Positions 33,986 to 42,555 of a DNA stretch of 64,000 nt are shown piece by piece; within the stretch, counting starts at the first letter, position 1, and each line of letters begins with the position of its first letter. The stretch comes from JAXDJH01 sp034663635 (GTDB taxonomy: Bacteria; Actinomycetota; CADDZG01; WHSQ01). The notes beneath the pieces are model-generated. The model ran no database searches. It was given only the letters and a program-made list of their open reading frames with translations, and was not told the origin of the DNA. Made by a program: the position numbers and the translations under genes. The DNA lies in the NCBI GenBank assembly GCA_034663635.1, contig JAXDJH010000008.1, positions 1 through 64,000 on the forward strand, read 5' to 3'.

Positions 33986-35056
33986 TTGGCGATCTTCCGA
34001 GAAGGTCGCGTGATCGAGGTGCTGGAGGAGCACTTCGACCTGATCAAGGTCGTGGTCGACCTTGGAGAGACCAAGATCGAGGCCGTTGGCTACCCGCGGA
34101 TGCTGGGCCCCATCGGTAAGGACTCGCAAGTGGTGGTCAATACCACCGGCGTCGAGCTCGATCTCGGTACCGGCGGCCTCGGTTTCATCCTCTGGAGCGA
34201 CAACAACAACGTGACCAGCGAAACCGCGGGCCACATCGTCAAGATGCGCTACACGCCGTGGCAGATGAACGTCTCCGCCGCCGAGGCCCCCGAGAGCTCC
34301 GACCATCAGCGCCTGAAGGACGTCGTATCGATCGGCGGCGTGCCCGTAGTCGCGTGCAGCCTGCACAGTCAGCTTGCCGGGATAGTGGCGGGCGTCAAGG
34401 CGGCAAAGCCCGAGGCGCGTATCGGATACCTCATGACCGACGGAGCGGCTCTCCCACTTCCCCTGAGCGATCTTGTTCGCTCGCTCAAAGCGGCCGAGCT
34501 CTTGGACGCGACCTGTACCGCAGGACACGCCTTCGGGGGAGAGTTCGAGTCCGTCAACGTATTTAGTGGACTCGCGGTTTTGAAGCATGCGGCGGAGGTC
34601 GATGTCATCGTTACAGGGATGGGTCCCGGAGTCGTCGGCACCGAGACGCGGCTCGGCCACACCGCCCTCGAGCAGGGGCAGTTACTGGACGCAACCACAG
34701 CTTTGGGGGGCAGGGCTATCGCCGCTCTTCGTATCGGATTCGACGACCCCCGGCCTAGACATGAAGGCGTGAGCCATCACACCATCACAGCCCTGACGAT
34801 CGCAGCCCGAGAGCGTGCGATCGTCGTCTTACCGGTACTCCCGAAGGACCAGATGACTCTCGTGCGCGAACAGTTATCGACATCGGGCATCGACGAGCGA
34901 CACGAAGTTGTCGAGGCCGACGGGGCTCCGGGGCTGGCTCTTCTGACCGAGCGCGACCTCGATCCATCATCGATGGGCCGTCCCATGTCACAGGCCCCGG
35001 AGCTATTCCTCGCTGCGGCTGCGGCCGGCAGCATCGCCGCCGGACTCGCTGGTTAG
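33986..35056 (+). CDS. DUF3866 family protein
   Basis: Protein of 356 residues with a TTG start 1 bp after the pafA stop. It is soluble, glycine- and alanine-rich, with motifs seen in DUF3866: RYTPWQMNVSAAEAPES, VACSLHSQLAGIVAGVKA, YLMTDGAALPLPLSDLV, and GMGPGVVGTETRLGHTALEQG. The last hydrophobic stretch resembles a helix, not a membrane anchor. The family is actinobacterial and often sits next to pafA/pafBC; no activity is known. The lack of a ribosome binding site before the TTG suggests that it depends on translation of pafA. Confidence 0.85.
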   Translation: MAIFREGRVIEVLEEHFDLIKVVVDLGETKIEAVGYPRMLGPIGKDSQVVVNTTGVELDLGTGGLGFILWSDNNNVTSETAGHIVKMRYTPWQMNVSAAEAPESSDHQRLKDVVSIGGVPVVACSLHSQLAGIVAGVKAAKPEARIGYLMTDGAALPLPLSDLVRSLKAAELLDATCTAGHAFGGEFESVNVFSGLAVLKHAAEVDVIVTGMGPGVVGTETRLGHTALEQGQLLDATTALGGRAIAALRIGFDDPRPRHEGVSHHTITALTIAARERAIVVLPVLPKDQMTLVREQLSTSGIDERHEVVEADGAPGLALLTERDLDPSSMGRPMSQAPELFLAAAAAGSIAAGLAG

Positions 35057-35059
35057 AGT
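35054..35059 (+). promoter_or_regulatory. -10 element for pafB, leaderless type
   Basis: TAGAGT overlaps the stop of the upstream gene and ends 6 nt before the pafB ATG (gap CGCTCG). No ribosome binding site is seen. Confidence 0.5.
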
Positions 35060-35065
35060 CGCTCG

Positions 35066-36019
35066 ATGAGGCGGATAGAGCGGCTGATCAATCTCATCGC
35101 GGCCCTCCTCGACACGCGCCGTCCGCTTACCGCGGAGGAGATCCGGACGAGCATCTCGGGTTACGACTCGCCGACGCAAGAAGCCTTCCGGCGTTCGTTC
35201 GAGCGTGACAAGAAGGACCTTCGGGAGATGGGCATCCCCATCGAGACGGTGAAGCTCGGCGCATTCGAGGACGAGGGCGACGGTTACATCATTCCGAAGG
35301 AGAAGTACTACATGCCGGAGTTGGACCTCGAGCCCGATGAGCTCGCGGCCCTTCGACTGGTTGCAGACGCTGCGATGGTCGCTGGTGACGAAGCGCAGGC
35401 CGGGGTTCAAAAGCTTTCGATCTTCGCCTCGTCTGAAACCGCGCCCCGCCCGCGCGTCGCCGTCAAAGCCAACATGGTCCAGGAGCCTCTTCTCGGAGCG
35501 GCCTTCAGCGCGGTGCAGGCTCGAACGCCCGTCACATTCACCTACACCTCCGGGAGAGGCGAGACTTCGACCCGAAAGATAGAGCCGTACTCGCTCACTC
35601 ACAGTCGCGGGCATTGGTACCTCGTCGGCAACGACGTGAACAAGAACGAGGTTCGGTCGTTCCGGCTCGAGCGCATTGTTTCTCCGCTCGAACCATCGGC
35701 CGGACGCTACGAAGTTCCGAAAGACTTCGACGCTCTGGCGAGAACGAGTATCGAGCCATGGGAGGTCGGGGGAGAGGAGATAGAGACCGCGACCTTGAGG
35801 TTCGACGCTGCGATGAGGTGGTGGGCTGAGCAGAACCTTGCGGATCTCCCGTCGAAGGACGGTCCAGAAGGCTCGCTCGAAGTCGAGATCAGCTTCTCGA
35901 ACGTTGAGGCCCTCCTCTCGTTCATCATCGGCTTCGGCGGTGCCGTGGAGATAGTCAGCCCGGCGCACGCGCGCGCATCCCTTCTGGCCCACCTCGAGCC
36001 CTACCTGGGAGACGAGTGA
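35066..36019 (+). CDS. pafB: WYL-domain transcriptional regulator PafB
   Basis: Protein of 317 residues with an N-terminal winged helix (RRIERLINLIAALLDTRRPL) and a WYL domain in the middle (about 145-220; VTFTYTSGRGETSTRKIEPYSL, HWYLVG), then a WCX dimer region. PafB and PafC form a heterodimer that activates DNA-damage genes independently of LexA in mycobacteria and binds single-stranded DNA through the WYL domain. The order pafA-DUF3866-pafB-pafC is conserved. The stop overlaps pafC. Confidence 0.93.
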   Translation: MRRIERLINLIAALLDTRRPLTAEEIRTSISGYDSPTQEAFRRSFERDKKDLREMGIPIETVKLGAFEDEGDGYIIPKEKYYMPELDLEPDELAALRLVADAAMVAGDEAQAGVQKLSIFASSETAPRPRVAVKANMVQEPLLGAAFSAVQARTPVTFTYTSGRGETSTRKIEPYSLTHSRGHWYLVGNDVNKNEVRSFRLERIVSPLEPSAGRYEVPKDFDALARTSIEPWEVGGEEIETATLRFDAAMRWWAEQNLADLPSKDGPEGSLEVEISFSNVEALLSFIIGFGGAVEIVSPAHARASLLAHLEPYLGDE

Positions 36020-36972
36020 TGACGGCGGAGAGTGGGGGCCGGCTCGGTCGTCGCCTGGGACGGATCCTTCTGGTTCTGCCTTACGCGATCCGTCACCCCG
36101 GAGTAAGCGTCGGTGAGCTGGCGCGCAAGTTCGACATGGACGAGCAGGATCTTCTCCAGGACCTGAACCTCGTCTTCATGTGCGGGCTCCCCGGTTACGG
36201 ACCGGGTGACCTGATCGACGTCGACTTGCAGGGCGATCGCGTTTACGTCCGGATGGCCGACTACTTCGGCAGCCCGCTGCGGTTGACGCCGGCCGAAGGT
36301 CTTGCGCTCTATGCCGGCGGTCGCGCCCTCGCAGAGCTTCCGGAGATGGCCGAAGCCGGATCCCTAAAGAGCGCTCTCGAGAAGCTTGCGCGCGCGTTGG
36401 GGGTTCGAGCCGAAGGCGGAGACCTTGCCGTAGAGCTCGAGGGAGCCGAGCACCTAGACATCCTTAGAAAAGCCCTTGAGGAAGGTCGCCGGGTGAACAT
36501 CGAGTACTACTCGGCCTCTCGACTAGAGGTGACGGAACGCACGCTTGACCCGTGGTCGTTGATCGGAGCGCGCGGACACTGGTACGTGATCGGCTTCGAC
36601 CATCTCCGCGAGGAGGAGCGCATCTTTCGAGCCGACAGGATCAAGTCTGCGGAACTCGGAGACCCGGCAGCTCCGCCTCCGGCCGACTTCGATCCCGATG
36701 CATACCGCGATGCATTTCGCCCGAGCGCGGATCAGAAGCTTCTGAAACTCGAGATCTCGCCCGAAGCTCGCTGGTTCGAGGAGTACTACCCGACCGCGTC
36801 TGCAGAGCCGACCCAGGATGGGTGGAGAAGGATCGAGCTCCATTCATCAGGGGATATCTGGGCCGCGGGCGTCTTGGTCGGTCTGGGCTCGGATGCCAGG
36901 AACGTCGAGCCCGCCTCCGCCGTCGCAGCGGCCCGCAGGCTCGCAGCAACCTTGGCCGAGCGCCATCGCTGA
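36019..36972 (+). CDS. pafC: WYL-domain transcriptional regulator PafC
   Basis: Protein of 317 residues from ATG 36019, overlapping the pafB stop as TGATG (GTG 36016 is possible). The N-terminal helix-turn-helix (RRLGRILLVLPYAIRHPG, VGELARKFDMDEQDLLQDL) is followed by the WYL domain (INIEYYSASR-like and HWYVIGFDH at about 190-200) and a WCX region. It is the partner of PafB. In many Actinobacteria tatA follows directly; here a three-gene signalling insert of about 4 kb comes first. Confidence 0.93.
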   Translation: MTAESGGRLGRRLGRILLVLPYAIRHPGVSVGELARKFDMDEQDLLQDLNLVFMCGLPGYGPGDLIDVDLQGDRVYVRMADYFGSPLRLTPAEGLALYAGGRALAELPEMAEAGSLKSALEKLARALGVRAEGGDLAVELEGAEHLDILRKALEEGRRVNIEYYSASRLEVTERTLDPWSLIGARGHWYVIGFDHLREEERIFRADRIKSAELGDPAAPPPADFDPDAYRDAFRPSADQKLLKLEISPEARWFEEYYPTASAEPTQDGWRRIELHSSGDIWAAGVLVGLGSDARNVEPASAVAAARRLAATLAERHR

Positions 36973-37077
36973 CGCGACCCCCTAAGCAGTTCCCGCAGAT
37001 TGCCGGATGCGCCGCCCATGGCGGCTCTAACCTGATTCAGGATTGGGGCGGCGAACGAGAAGTTGCACCCGGAAAAG

Positions 37078-38073
37078 ATGAGGAAGGGCCCAGACATCAC
37101 AGAGCGCACGACAAGGTCCGTCGTGATCGTCGACGACGAGGCCGATATCCGCCGCGCACTTCGCGCTTTGTGTGGAGCTCTCGACCTTCAGGTTGTGGGA
37201 GAGGCCGAGGACGGCATCGAAGCCATCCCGCTGGTCGCATCGAAACGGCCCGACGTCGTCTTGCTCGACGAGGTGATGCCGCGTCTCGGGGGAGCGGAAA
37301 CAGCGAACGTCCTTCGTCAGATAAGTCCGGGCCTCAGAGTTGTTGCTCTGGCACTCGAACCGGCGGGCCGGGCCGACTGGTGTCACGCATGGCTCCTCAA
37401 GACCGAGCTCGACCGGCTGGGCGAAGCGATAGAGCCACTCTTCGCGTCGATCCGTTTGGAAGAGGGGATCGAGGCGGTGCGAAGCGAGGCTCACCTCATC
37501 CGCGACTCGTTCAAAGGCGTCTTCGAAGACTGGGAACGCGTGTCAGACGTGCGACGAAGGAATCTCATAGCTCAAGCCGGACGCGCGTTCGAGGGACTCG
37601 AAAAGATCATCGAGCAACTGGGGCACACGGTTCGTCAGGGTGGCGGGGGGATAGCTGCTGCCAAGCCGCCCGAGTCCCTACCTCCTAGGGTCAGGCTCAC
37701 CGGCGCTTCGGCTGAGCGGGGCGCTATCGACTACCAGGCCAAGGTGAGCCTGCAGCTCGGCCCCAAGATCTTCCTCGGTGATGGACGCGCCCCGACTGAG
37801 GACCGATCCATCGTGGAGGCCACGATCCGCGCTCTCGCAAGGTTGACTACGGAGCAAGTTGGGTTAGTCGACGTCGCCATCCACGAAGCCGGCGAGTCGC
37901 AGATGGCAGTTGTCGTGGTGGACGTCGGCGACTCTCATATGGCGGGCTCTGCCATCGTGAGACGGAACGCCCGCGATGCGATAGCTCGAGCAACGCTGGA
38001 TGCGCTCAACCGTTGGATCACAACCCCATCGAACGGAACGCGGGCGACCTCTCGGAGCGCCTTAAGCCGCTGA
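37078..38073 (+). CDS. Receiver domain protein with an unrecognised C-terminal domain
   Basis: Protein of 331 residues from ATG 37078 (TTG 37063 is also possible). Residues 12-125 are a receiver: acidic pair Asp19-Asp20, phospho-acceptor Asp64 (VVLLDEVMPRLGG), Lys108. A helical linker follows to about 185. Residues about 204-315 form a domain without a DNA-binding or enzymatic signature; it has two related halves, each ending in a helix of the form EATIRALARLT and RATLDALNRWI after a strand-rich stretch. That duplicated pattern recalls small ligand-binding or dimerisation folds such as the LeuA regulatory domain, but this is only impression. It converges on a histidine kinase gene, 5 bp apart. 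Upstream, 37006-37030 holds a GCCGCC-CAT-GGCGGC hairpin. Confidence 0.82.
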   Translation: MRKGPDITERTTRSVVIVDDEADIRRALRALCGALDLQVVGEAEDGIEAIPLVASKRPDVVLLDEVMPRLGGAETANVLRQISPGLRVVALALEPAGRADWCHAWLLKTELDRLGEAIEPLFASIRLEEGIEAVRSEAHLIRDSFKGVFEDWERVSDVRRRNLIAQAGRAFEGLEKIIEQLGHTVRQGGGGIAAAKPPESLPPRVRLTGASAERGAIDYQAKVSLQLGPKIFLGDGRAPTEDRSIVEATIRALARLTTEQVGLVDVAIHEAGESQMAVVVVDVGDSHMAGSAIVRRNARDAIARATLDALNRWITTPSNGTRATSRSALSR

Positions 38074-38078
38074 GTGCT

Positions 38079-38813
38079 CTATGCCGCTGAGTGCTGAGCG
38101 CCTTCGGACGGTAGGAACACGAAGAATGCGGTTCCCCCCTGGGCGCGCTCTTCGGCCCACACGCGCCCGCCGTGAAGTTCGGCGAACTTTTGAGCGAGCG
38201 ATAGCCCGATGCCGACGCCGGGGGAGTGCGACCACGCTCCGGGAGCCTGACGGAACGGCTCGAAGAGATCGAGCCGGAGTTCCTCTGGGATCCCGGGCCC
38301 TTCGTCTTCGACGCAGATCGTGACCCCGCCGTCTTGAAGACGTGTTGACACGGCGACGTGGGAACCCTCGGGGGCGTATCGAAACGCATTCTTCAGAAAG
38401 ACCTCGAGGATCCTTTCGATCTTTGACGGGTCGAGTGGGATGACGCATGACATGGAATCCACACGGATCCGGTCACGGCTCGACTCGAGACGTTCGGCAA
38501 CTCTGAGGATCAGTCCGCGCAGTTCGACGGGTTTCCTGATCGCCTGGGTGACACCGATGGACATCCGGTCGAGATCCAGAAGGTCTCCGATGAGGGCGTC
38601 AAGCTCGGTGGCCTTGCGAACCATCGCGTCGAGCATCCCCGCCTTCTCTGTCGGCGAGATGTGAGCGCTCGTCTCCTCGATTCGCTTCAACGTGACCGCG
38701 TATCCGAGAAGGCTGGTTAGTGGGGTCCTGAGTTCATGCGACAGCGCTCCAAGGAACGCATGCGCAAGCTTGTCGAAGCCCCCTTCGACCGGTTTTCCTC
38801 CCATGACGACCAC
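38079..38813 (-). CDS. Sensor-less histidine kinase (HisKA-HATPase)
   Basis: Protein of 244 residues from GTG 38813 (ATG 38804 is an alternative). After about 15 residues it enters a HisKA domain with His26 (LGALSHELRTPLTSL), then an ATPase domain (LKNAFRYAPEG, DEGPGIPEE, GVGIGLSLAQKFAELHGG). There is no input domain and no membrane segment, so it must be controlled by a partner, probably through one of the adjacent genes. It follows the GAF-PAS kinase gene on the same strand by 62 bp and converges on the receiver gene. Confidence 0.88.
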   Translation of the reverse strand: MVVMGGKPVEGGFDKLAHAFLGALSHELRTPLTSLLGYAVTLKRIEETSAHISPTEKAGMLDAMVRKATELDALIGDLLDLDRMSIGVTQAIRKPVELRGLILRVAERLESSRDRIRVDSMSCVIPLDPSKIERILEVFLKNAFRYAPEGSHVAVSTRLQDGGVTICVEDEGPGIPEELRLDLFEPFRQAPGAWSHSPGVGIGLSLAQKFAELHGGRVWAEERAQGGTAFFVFLPSEGAQHSAA

Positions 38814-38875
38814 TATGTCGGTCCGCAGACCGGGCGCGGTTTAGGGCACTACCAAGATTACGTAGTACCGCCCGC

Positions 38876-40942
38876 CTAACTCTCGGCCGCGGCTTGCTTG
38901 TTGCGGATGCGAACGACGTCGCTGGTGATGGCTCGGCGGGGGAGTGAGAAGGAGAACGTGGAGCCCTTGCCCCAGGTCGAATCAACCCAGATGCGCCCGT
39001 TGTGAACACGCACCAGCTGAGCGCACAGGTAGAGACCGACGCCGGTTCCGCCATGTTCGCGAGTGGAGGAGGCGTCGACCTGCTTGAACCTCTCGAAGAT
39101 GTGCGTGATGTCACTGGAAACGATGCCGATGCCCTTGTCGAGGACATCGACCCGCAGCTCGTCATCATCGTCGTTAGCCCTGACGACCACGGCACTTGGC
39201 GATTCCGAATACTTAAGCGCGTTGTCGACCAAGTGCCTGATAACGAGCTCGACTTTCTGTTCGTCGCAAGGCCACGTCATCTTGCTGGAGATCTCGAGAA
39301 CGACCTCGCGCTCGGGGTATTCGCCGATTATCTCTTCCGACACGCGCTGGACGAGATCCCGAACCTTGACCTGTTCGATCCTCAGCGAAGCCTCGCGGGA
39401 CTCGATCTTCGACACGTAGAGGAGGTCCTCGATGAGTCTCTCGAGCTGCCCGGCCCTCACGTCGATCGTCTTCAGGGCCTCTCGCGCGTCCTCCGGACTG
39501 GCGGTTTCAACTCGGCGGAGGAGGGTCCTGGCGAATCCTTTGATGATCGTCAGCGGAGTCCGGAGCTCGTGTCCGATCATCGCCACGAAGTCGCGTTGCG
39601 TTTGAACGATCTCACGTTCAGCCGTGACGTCGTCCATGATCAGAACGCGACCCATGGGCGCGCCGGGGACGTGAACATCCGTCACCCGAACCTTGTAGGT
39701 CTTAGGTGGATTGCCGGCGATCACTTCACCCTGTAGGTCGCCGTCGGCCGATAGGAGCCTCTCCACCTCGGGGTGACCGATCGTTCCTATCGCGGGCGAT
39801 CCTGCAGTGAACATGCCCGAGATCGAGAAGACCTGCTCGCAGGCTGGGTTGATGGCGACGATCTTGCCGCGCGCATCTATCAAGATGATCGGGTTCGGCA
39901 CTCCGTGGATGATCGAGGAGAGTTCGGTCTCCTTACGCTCCACCTCGGAGTAGAGCTCGGCCGAGCCAAGAGCTGTATCGCACTGCTGCCCGAACGCGCG
40001 GAATAGGTGGCGTCTTTCCTCGACGACTTCGCGCTCGGCCTCCAGAACCATGACGCCCTTCGTTCCCCGCGTGGTTCTGAGTCCCACTGCAACCAATGCG
40101 CCGTGGGCGGGGTCGTCGAAAACCGAAACGTCGACGCGGTCGATCGCCGTCTTCACGTTCTCGTCCTGAAGCAGCTTGCCGATCACATCCTTCTGCATGC
40201 CGCGGAAGATGCCGCGGCTGATGGAACCCGACTCCGCGTCGAACAGACACGCGAATCCCTCGTTGGACCCTGAAAGGCGAGCGCCGCCATCGAGAACGGC
40301 TTGGAGCAGCGATTCGACATCCAGTGGACCAAGGAGGCCTCGGCTCGATTCCACGAGGGCCATGAGGTCCGAGCTCCTGTGCTCGGCCTGCTCGTGCAAG
40401 CGCGCCCTATAGATGACTCCCGCCGCTTGGTCGGCGAACATCTGGGCGACCCGGAGGTCTTCTTGGTCGAAGACGACCTGTGCACTCGTTATGGCCAGGT
40501 TGAGCACGCCGATGCCACGGCCCTGAACCCTCAGCGGAACGACGATCGAAGACGAGATCGGGCGCTCTTTCGGAACGAAGTTCACGAATGCTTCTTTGTC
40601 GATATCTCCGAGAAGGAGCGGCTTTCCGGTTGCCAGCACTCGACCGGCGACAGACTCTCCGACCCTTACCGAGTAGCCCACAGGCACCTCCGTAGGAAGG
40701 CCGTAGGAAGCGACGAGCGTCAGGGTCTGTCCGTCCTCCTCCAGGAGCATGATCGAGCCCTGTCCTGCCCCCAGAAGCTCGATAGCGGACGTAACCATCC
40801 CTTGGACGGCCTCCGGAAGGGCCGCCCCTGAGGAGCCGATCTCGGATACCCGAAGGGCCGCCTCCAGAGCGAGCTTGGTCTTGTCGGGGGTCTGGGGGAG
40901 GTCTTTATCTCGGCCGCGCGGGAATATCGGCATACCGCTCAT
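38876..40942 (-). CDS. Cytoplasmic histidine kinase with two GAF domains and a PAS domain
   Basis: Protein of 688 residues, no membrane segment. GAF 1 is at about 25-180 (SVRVGESVAGRVLATGKPLL, SSIVVPLRVQGRGIGVLNL), GAF 2 at about 190-330, PAS at about 335-445 (GVPNPIILIDARGKIVAINPAC). HisKA follows with His458 (MIGHELRTPLTII), and HATPase to about 670 (HLVDNALKYSE, DKGIGIV, GGTGVGLYLCAQL). The GAF domains lack obvious cysteines for a bilin or iron site, so the signal cannot be named. An AGGA site precedes the ATG. With its neighbours it forms a likely phosphorelay (kinase, sensor-less kinase, receiver). Confidence 0.92.
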   Translation of the reverse strand: MSGMPIFPRGRDKDLPQTPDKTKLALEAALRVSEIGSSGAALPEAVQGMVTSAIELLGAGQGSIMLLEEDGQTLTLVASYGLPTEVPVGYSVRVGESVAGRVLATGKPLLLGDIDKEAFVNFVPKERPISSSIVVPLRVQGRGIGVLNLAITSAQVVFDQEDLRVAQMFADQAAGVIYRARLHEQAEHRSSDLMALVESSRGLLGPLDVESLLQAVLDGGARLSGSNEGFACLFDAESGSISRGIFRGMQKDVIGKLLQDENVKTAIDRVDVSVFDDPAHGALVAVGLRTTRGTKGVMVLEAEREVVEERRHLFRAFGQQCDTALGSAELYSEVERKETELSSIIHGVPNPIILIDARGKIVAINPACEQVFSISGMFTAGSPAIGTIGHPEVERLLSADGDLQGEVIAGNPPKTYKVRVTDVHVPGAPMGRVLIMDDVTAEREIVQTQRDFVAMIGHELRTPLTIIKGFARTLLRRVETASPEDAREALKTIDVRAGQLERLIEDLLYVSKIESREASLRIEQVKVRDLVQRVSEEIIGEYPEREVVLEISSKMTWPCDEQKVELVIRHLVDNALKYSESPSAVVVRANDDDDELRVDVLDKGIGIVSSDITHIFERFKQVDASSTREHGGTGVGLYLCAQLVRVHNGRIWVDSTWGKGSTFSFSLPRRAITSDVVRIRNKQAAAES

Positions 40943-41040
40943 TATCGGTCCTGCGGGGCGCCCTATAAAGATGGCAGAGACGACCTGAACTACGTAGAAG
41001 TTGGGTCTAAACCCCGCCCCGGACCAGCCGATAAGAAATC

Positions 41041-41367
41041 ATGACCACCATCAAGGCCACCTGCCCCGGCTGCGGAGAAGTCGATCTCACCGCCGAAGAC
41101 ATCCTTCTTCGGATCGGCGGGGTCAACCTCACCAACAGCTACGGATTCTCTTGCCCCGACTGCGGCGACTACGTCGAGAAGCCCGCAGACGACCGGATCG
41201 TCCGGCTGCTCCTGTCGGGCGGCGTGATGCCGATGCTCGTCCACGTGCCTGCCGAGGCACTGGAGACCCACGACGGGCCGGCATTCACCTACGACGACCT
41301 GCTGGCATTCCACGAGGCCCTCGAGAACGACGACTGGTACGACCGCCTGATGGGGCCGCGCTCCTAG
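41041..41367 (+). CDS. Hypothetical zinc-ribbon protein
   Basis: Protein of 108 residues with two cysteine pairs, CPGCG at 8-12 and CPDCG at 38-42, forming a probable zinc ribbon, followed by an acidic helical tail (FTYDDLLAFHEALENDDWYD). No known family is recognised beyond the ribbon; such small proteins often bind nucleic acid or a polymerase. It is monocistronic, between the divergent kinase gene and tatA. Confidence 0.72.
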   Translation: MTTIKATCPGCGEVDLTAEDILLRIGGVNLTNSYGFSCPDCGDYVEKPADDRIVRLLLSGGVMPMLVHVPAEALETHDGPAFTYDDLLAFHEALENDDWYDRLMGPRS

Positions 41368-41422
41368 CCGCTGTTCCCAGCCGGTCACACCGATCAGAGG
41401 TTTCACAAGCTCACCCTCTAAA

Positions 41423-41428
41423 TAGACT
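41423..41428 (+). promoter_or_regulatory. -10 element for tatA, leaderless type
   Basis: TAGACT ends 7 nt before the tatA ATG (gap GCGGCGC). No ribosome binding site is present. Confidence 0.5.
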
Positions 41429-41435
41429 GCGGCGC

Positions 41436-41723
41436 ATGCCGTCGCTGTCTCCGCTTGAGATCGTCGTCGTGGGCGTAGTGGCTCTCATCGTCTTCGGACC
41501 CCAGAGGCTGCCGGAGATAGCTCGAACGGTAGGCCGCTGGCTGAACGAGATGCGACGGATGGCCAACGAGGTCCGAGCTGAGTTCGAAGAGGGCCTCGAT
41601 ATGAACGTTGCCGACGAACCCGACGCGGACGAGCCGGTCGCCGATAAGCCCGAGACTCCCGAGCCGGCCCCCGCCCTCGCCCCAGACCCTGATCCCGACG
41701 ATCCCGACTCGGGAGAGCGCTGA
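41436..41723 (+). CDS. tatA: Twin-arginine translocase subunit TatA/TatB
   Basis: Protein of 95 residues: one membrane helix (about 5-20, IVVVGVVALIVFGPQ), the hinge FGPQRLPEIAR, an amphipathic helix, and an acidic Pro-rich tail (PETPEPAPA). This is the TatA/B plan; with a single such gene beside tatC it probably works as TatA, though the PQ-RLPE hinge is also compatible with TatB. The frame is open upstream, but homology fixes ATG 41436. TGATG overlap with tatC. Confidence 0.9.
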   Translation: MPSLSPLEIVVVGVVALIVFGPQRLPEIARTVGRWLNEMRRMANEVRAEFEEGLDMNVADEPDADEPVADKPETPEPAPALAPDPDPDDPDSGER

Positions 41724-42544
41724 TGGGCGACCCCTCCGACCTTCGGAAAAAGAGGAAGCTTTTCAGGCGCCTGCGCGAGAAGCGCAGCCGGGCGAACGCC
41801 ATGACGATCCTCGAGCATCTCGGGGAGCTGCGCTCCCGATTGATCGTTTCGGCGGCGGCTTTCGTCGTGATCTCGGTGGTGGCCTTCTTCTTCTTCAAGC
41901 CGATCCTGGCGTTCCTCCTGGAGCCGCTGTGCTCGTTGAACTCCGATCAACTCGGCCCCCAGGGCTGCAACCTGATCGTCAACGGCCCCATCGAGCCGTT
42001 CCTGGTGAGGCTCAAGATGACCGCTATCGCCGGCATCGTGTTCTCGGCCCCCGTGTGGCTTTACCAGATCTGGGCCTTCGTCACGCCGGGCCTCAGCTCG
42101 AAGGAAAAGAAATACGCGGTCCCGTTCGTGCTGAGCTCCTTCGTGCTCTTCTCGGTCGGGATCACCTTCGCGTATCTCACCTTGACGCCGGGCCTCAAGT
42201 TCTTGATCGGAGTCGGTCAGGGGAAGCTGGTCCCGTTCTTCAAGGCCGACACGTATCTGAACTTCATCGGCTTGATGTTCCTGGGCTTCGGGGTGACTTT
42301 CGAACTCCCGCTCCTTCTCTTCTTCCTGGGCCTCGCCGGGGCGGTCACCGTCGATCAGCTACGGGAGCACCGGAGGGCCGCAATCGTCGCCATTGTCTTC
42401 CTGGCCGCCGTCGTAACGCCGTCGCAGGACCCCTACACGCTCTTGGTGCTCGCCGTCCCTCTGTACCTGCTCTACGAGGGAACGATCTTGCTTTTGCGCC
42501 TCGTCCTGCGAAAACGCGGTCGCTCAAAAGCCCAGTCGGGGTAG
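41723..42544 (+). CDS. tatC: Twin-arginine translocase subunit TatC
   Basis: Protein of 273 residues with six membrane segments starting at about 40. The N-terminal cytoplasmic motif MTILEHLGELRSRLI and the loop QIWAFVTPGLSSKEKKY are conserved signatures of TatC, which binds twin-arginine signal peptides of folded exported proteins. The start overlaps the tatA stop. A basic N-terminal extension (RKKRKLFRRLREKRSR) is somewhat longer than in many homologues. Confidence 0.96.
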   Translation: MGDPSDLRKKRKLFRRLREKRSRANAMTILEHLGELRSRLIVSAAAFVVISVVAFFFFKPILAFLLEPLCSLNSDQLGPQGCNLIVNGPIEPFLVRLKMTAIAGIVFSAPVWLYQIWAFVTPGLSSKEKKYAVPFVLSSFVLFSVGITFAYLTLTPGLKFLIGVGQGKLVPFFKADTYLNFIGLMFLGFGVTFELPLLLFFLGLAGAVTVDQLREHRRAAIVAIVFLAAVVTPSQDPYTLLVLAVPLYLLYEGTILLLRLVLRKRGRSKAQSG

Positions 42545-42547
42545 CAT
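42542..42547 (+). promoter_or_regulatory. -10 element, leaderless type, for the gene at 42556
   Basis: TAGCAT overlaps the tatC stop and ends 8 nt before the GTG at 42556; no ribosome binding site lies between. Confidence 0.42.
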
Positions 42548-42555
42548 CTGCCGCC

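Noticed and set aside
38860..41010. Palindromes TACGTAGT near 38869 and CTACGTAG near 40990 flanking the GAF-PAS kinase gene
   Set aside because: They are only 8 bp long, not identical in context, and could be chance; no terminal repeat or target duplication supports a mobile element.
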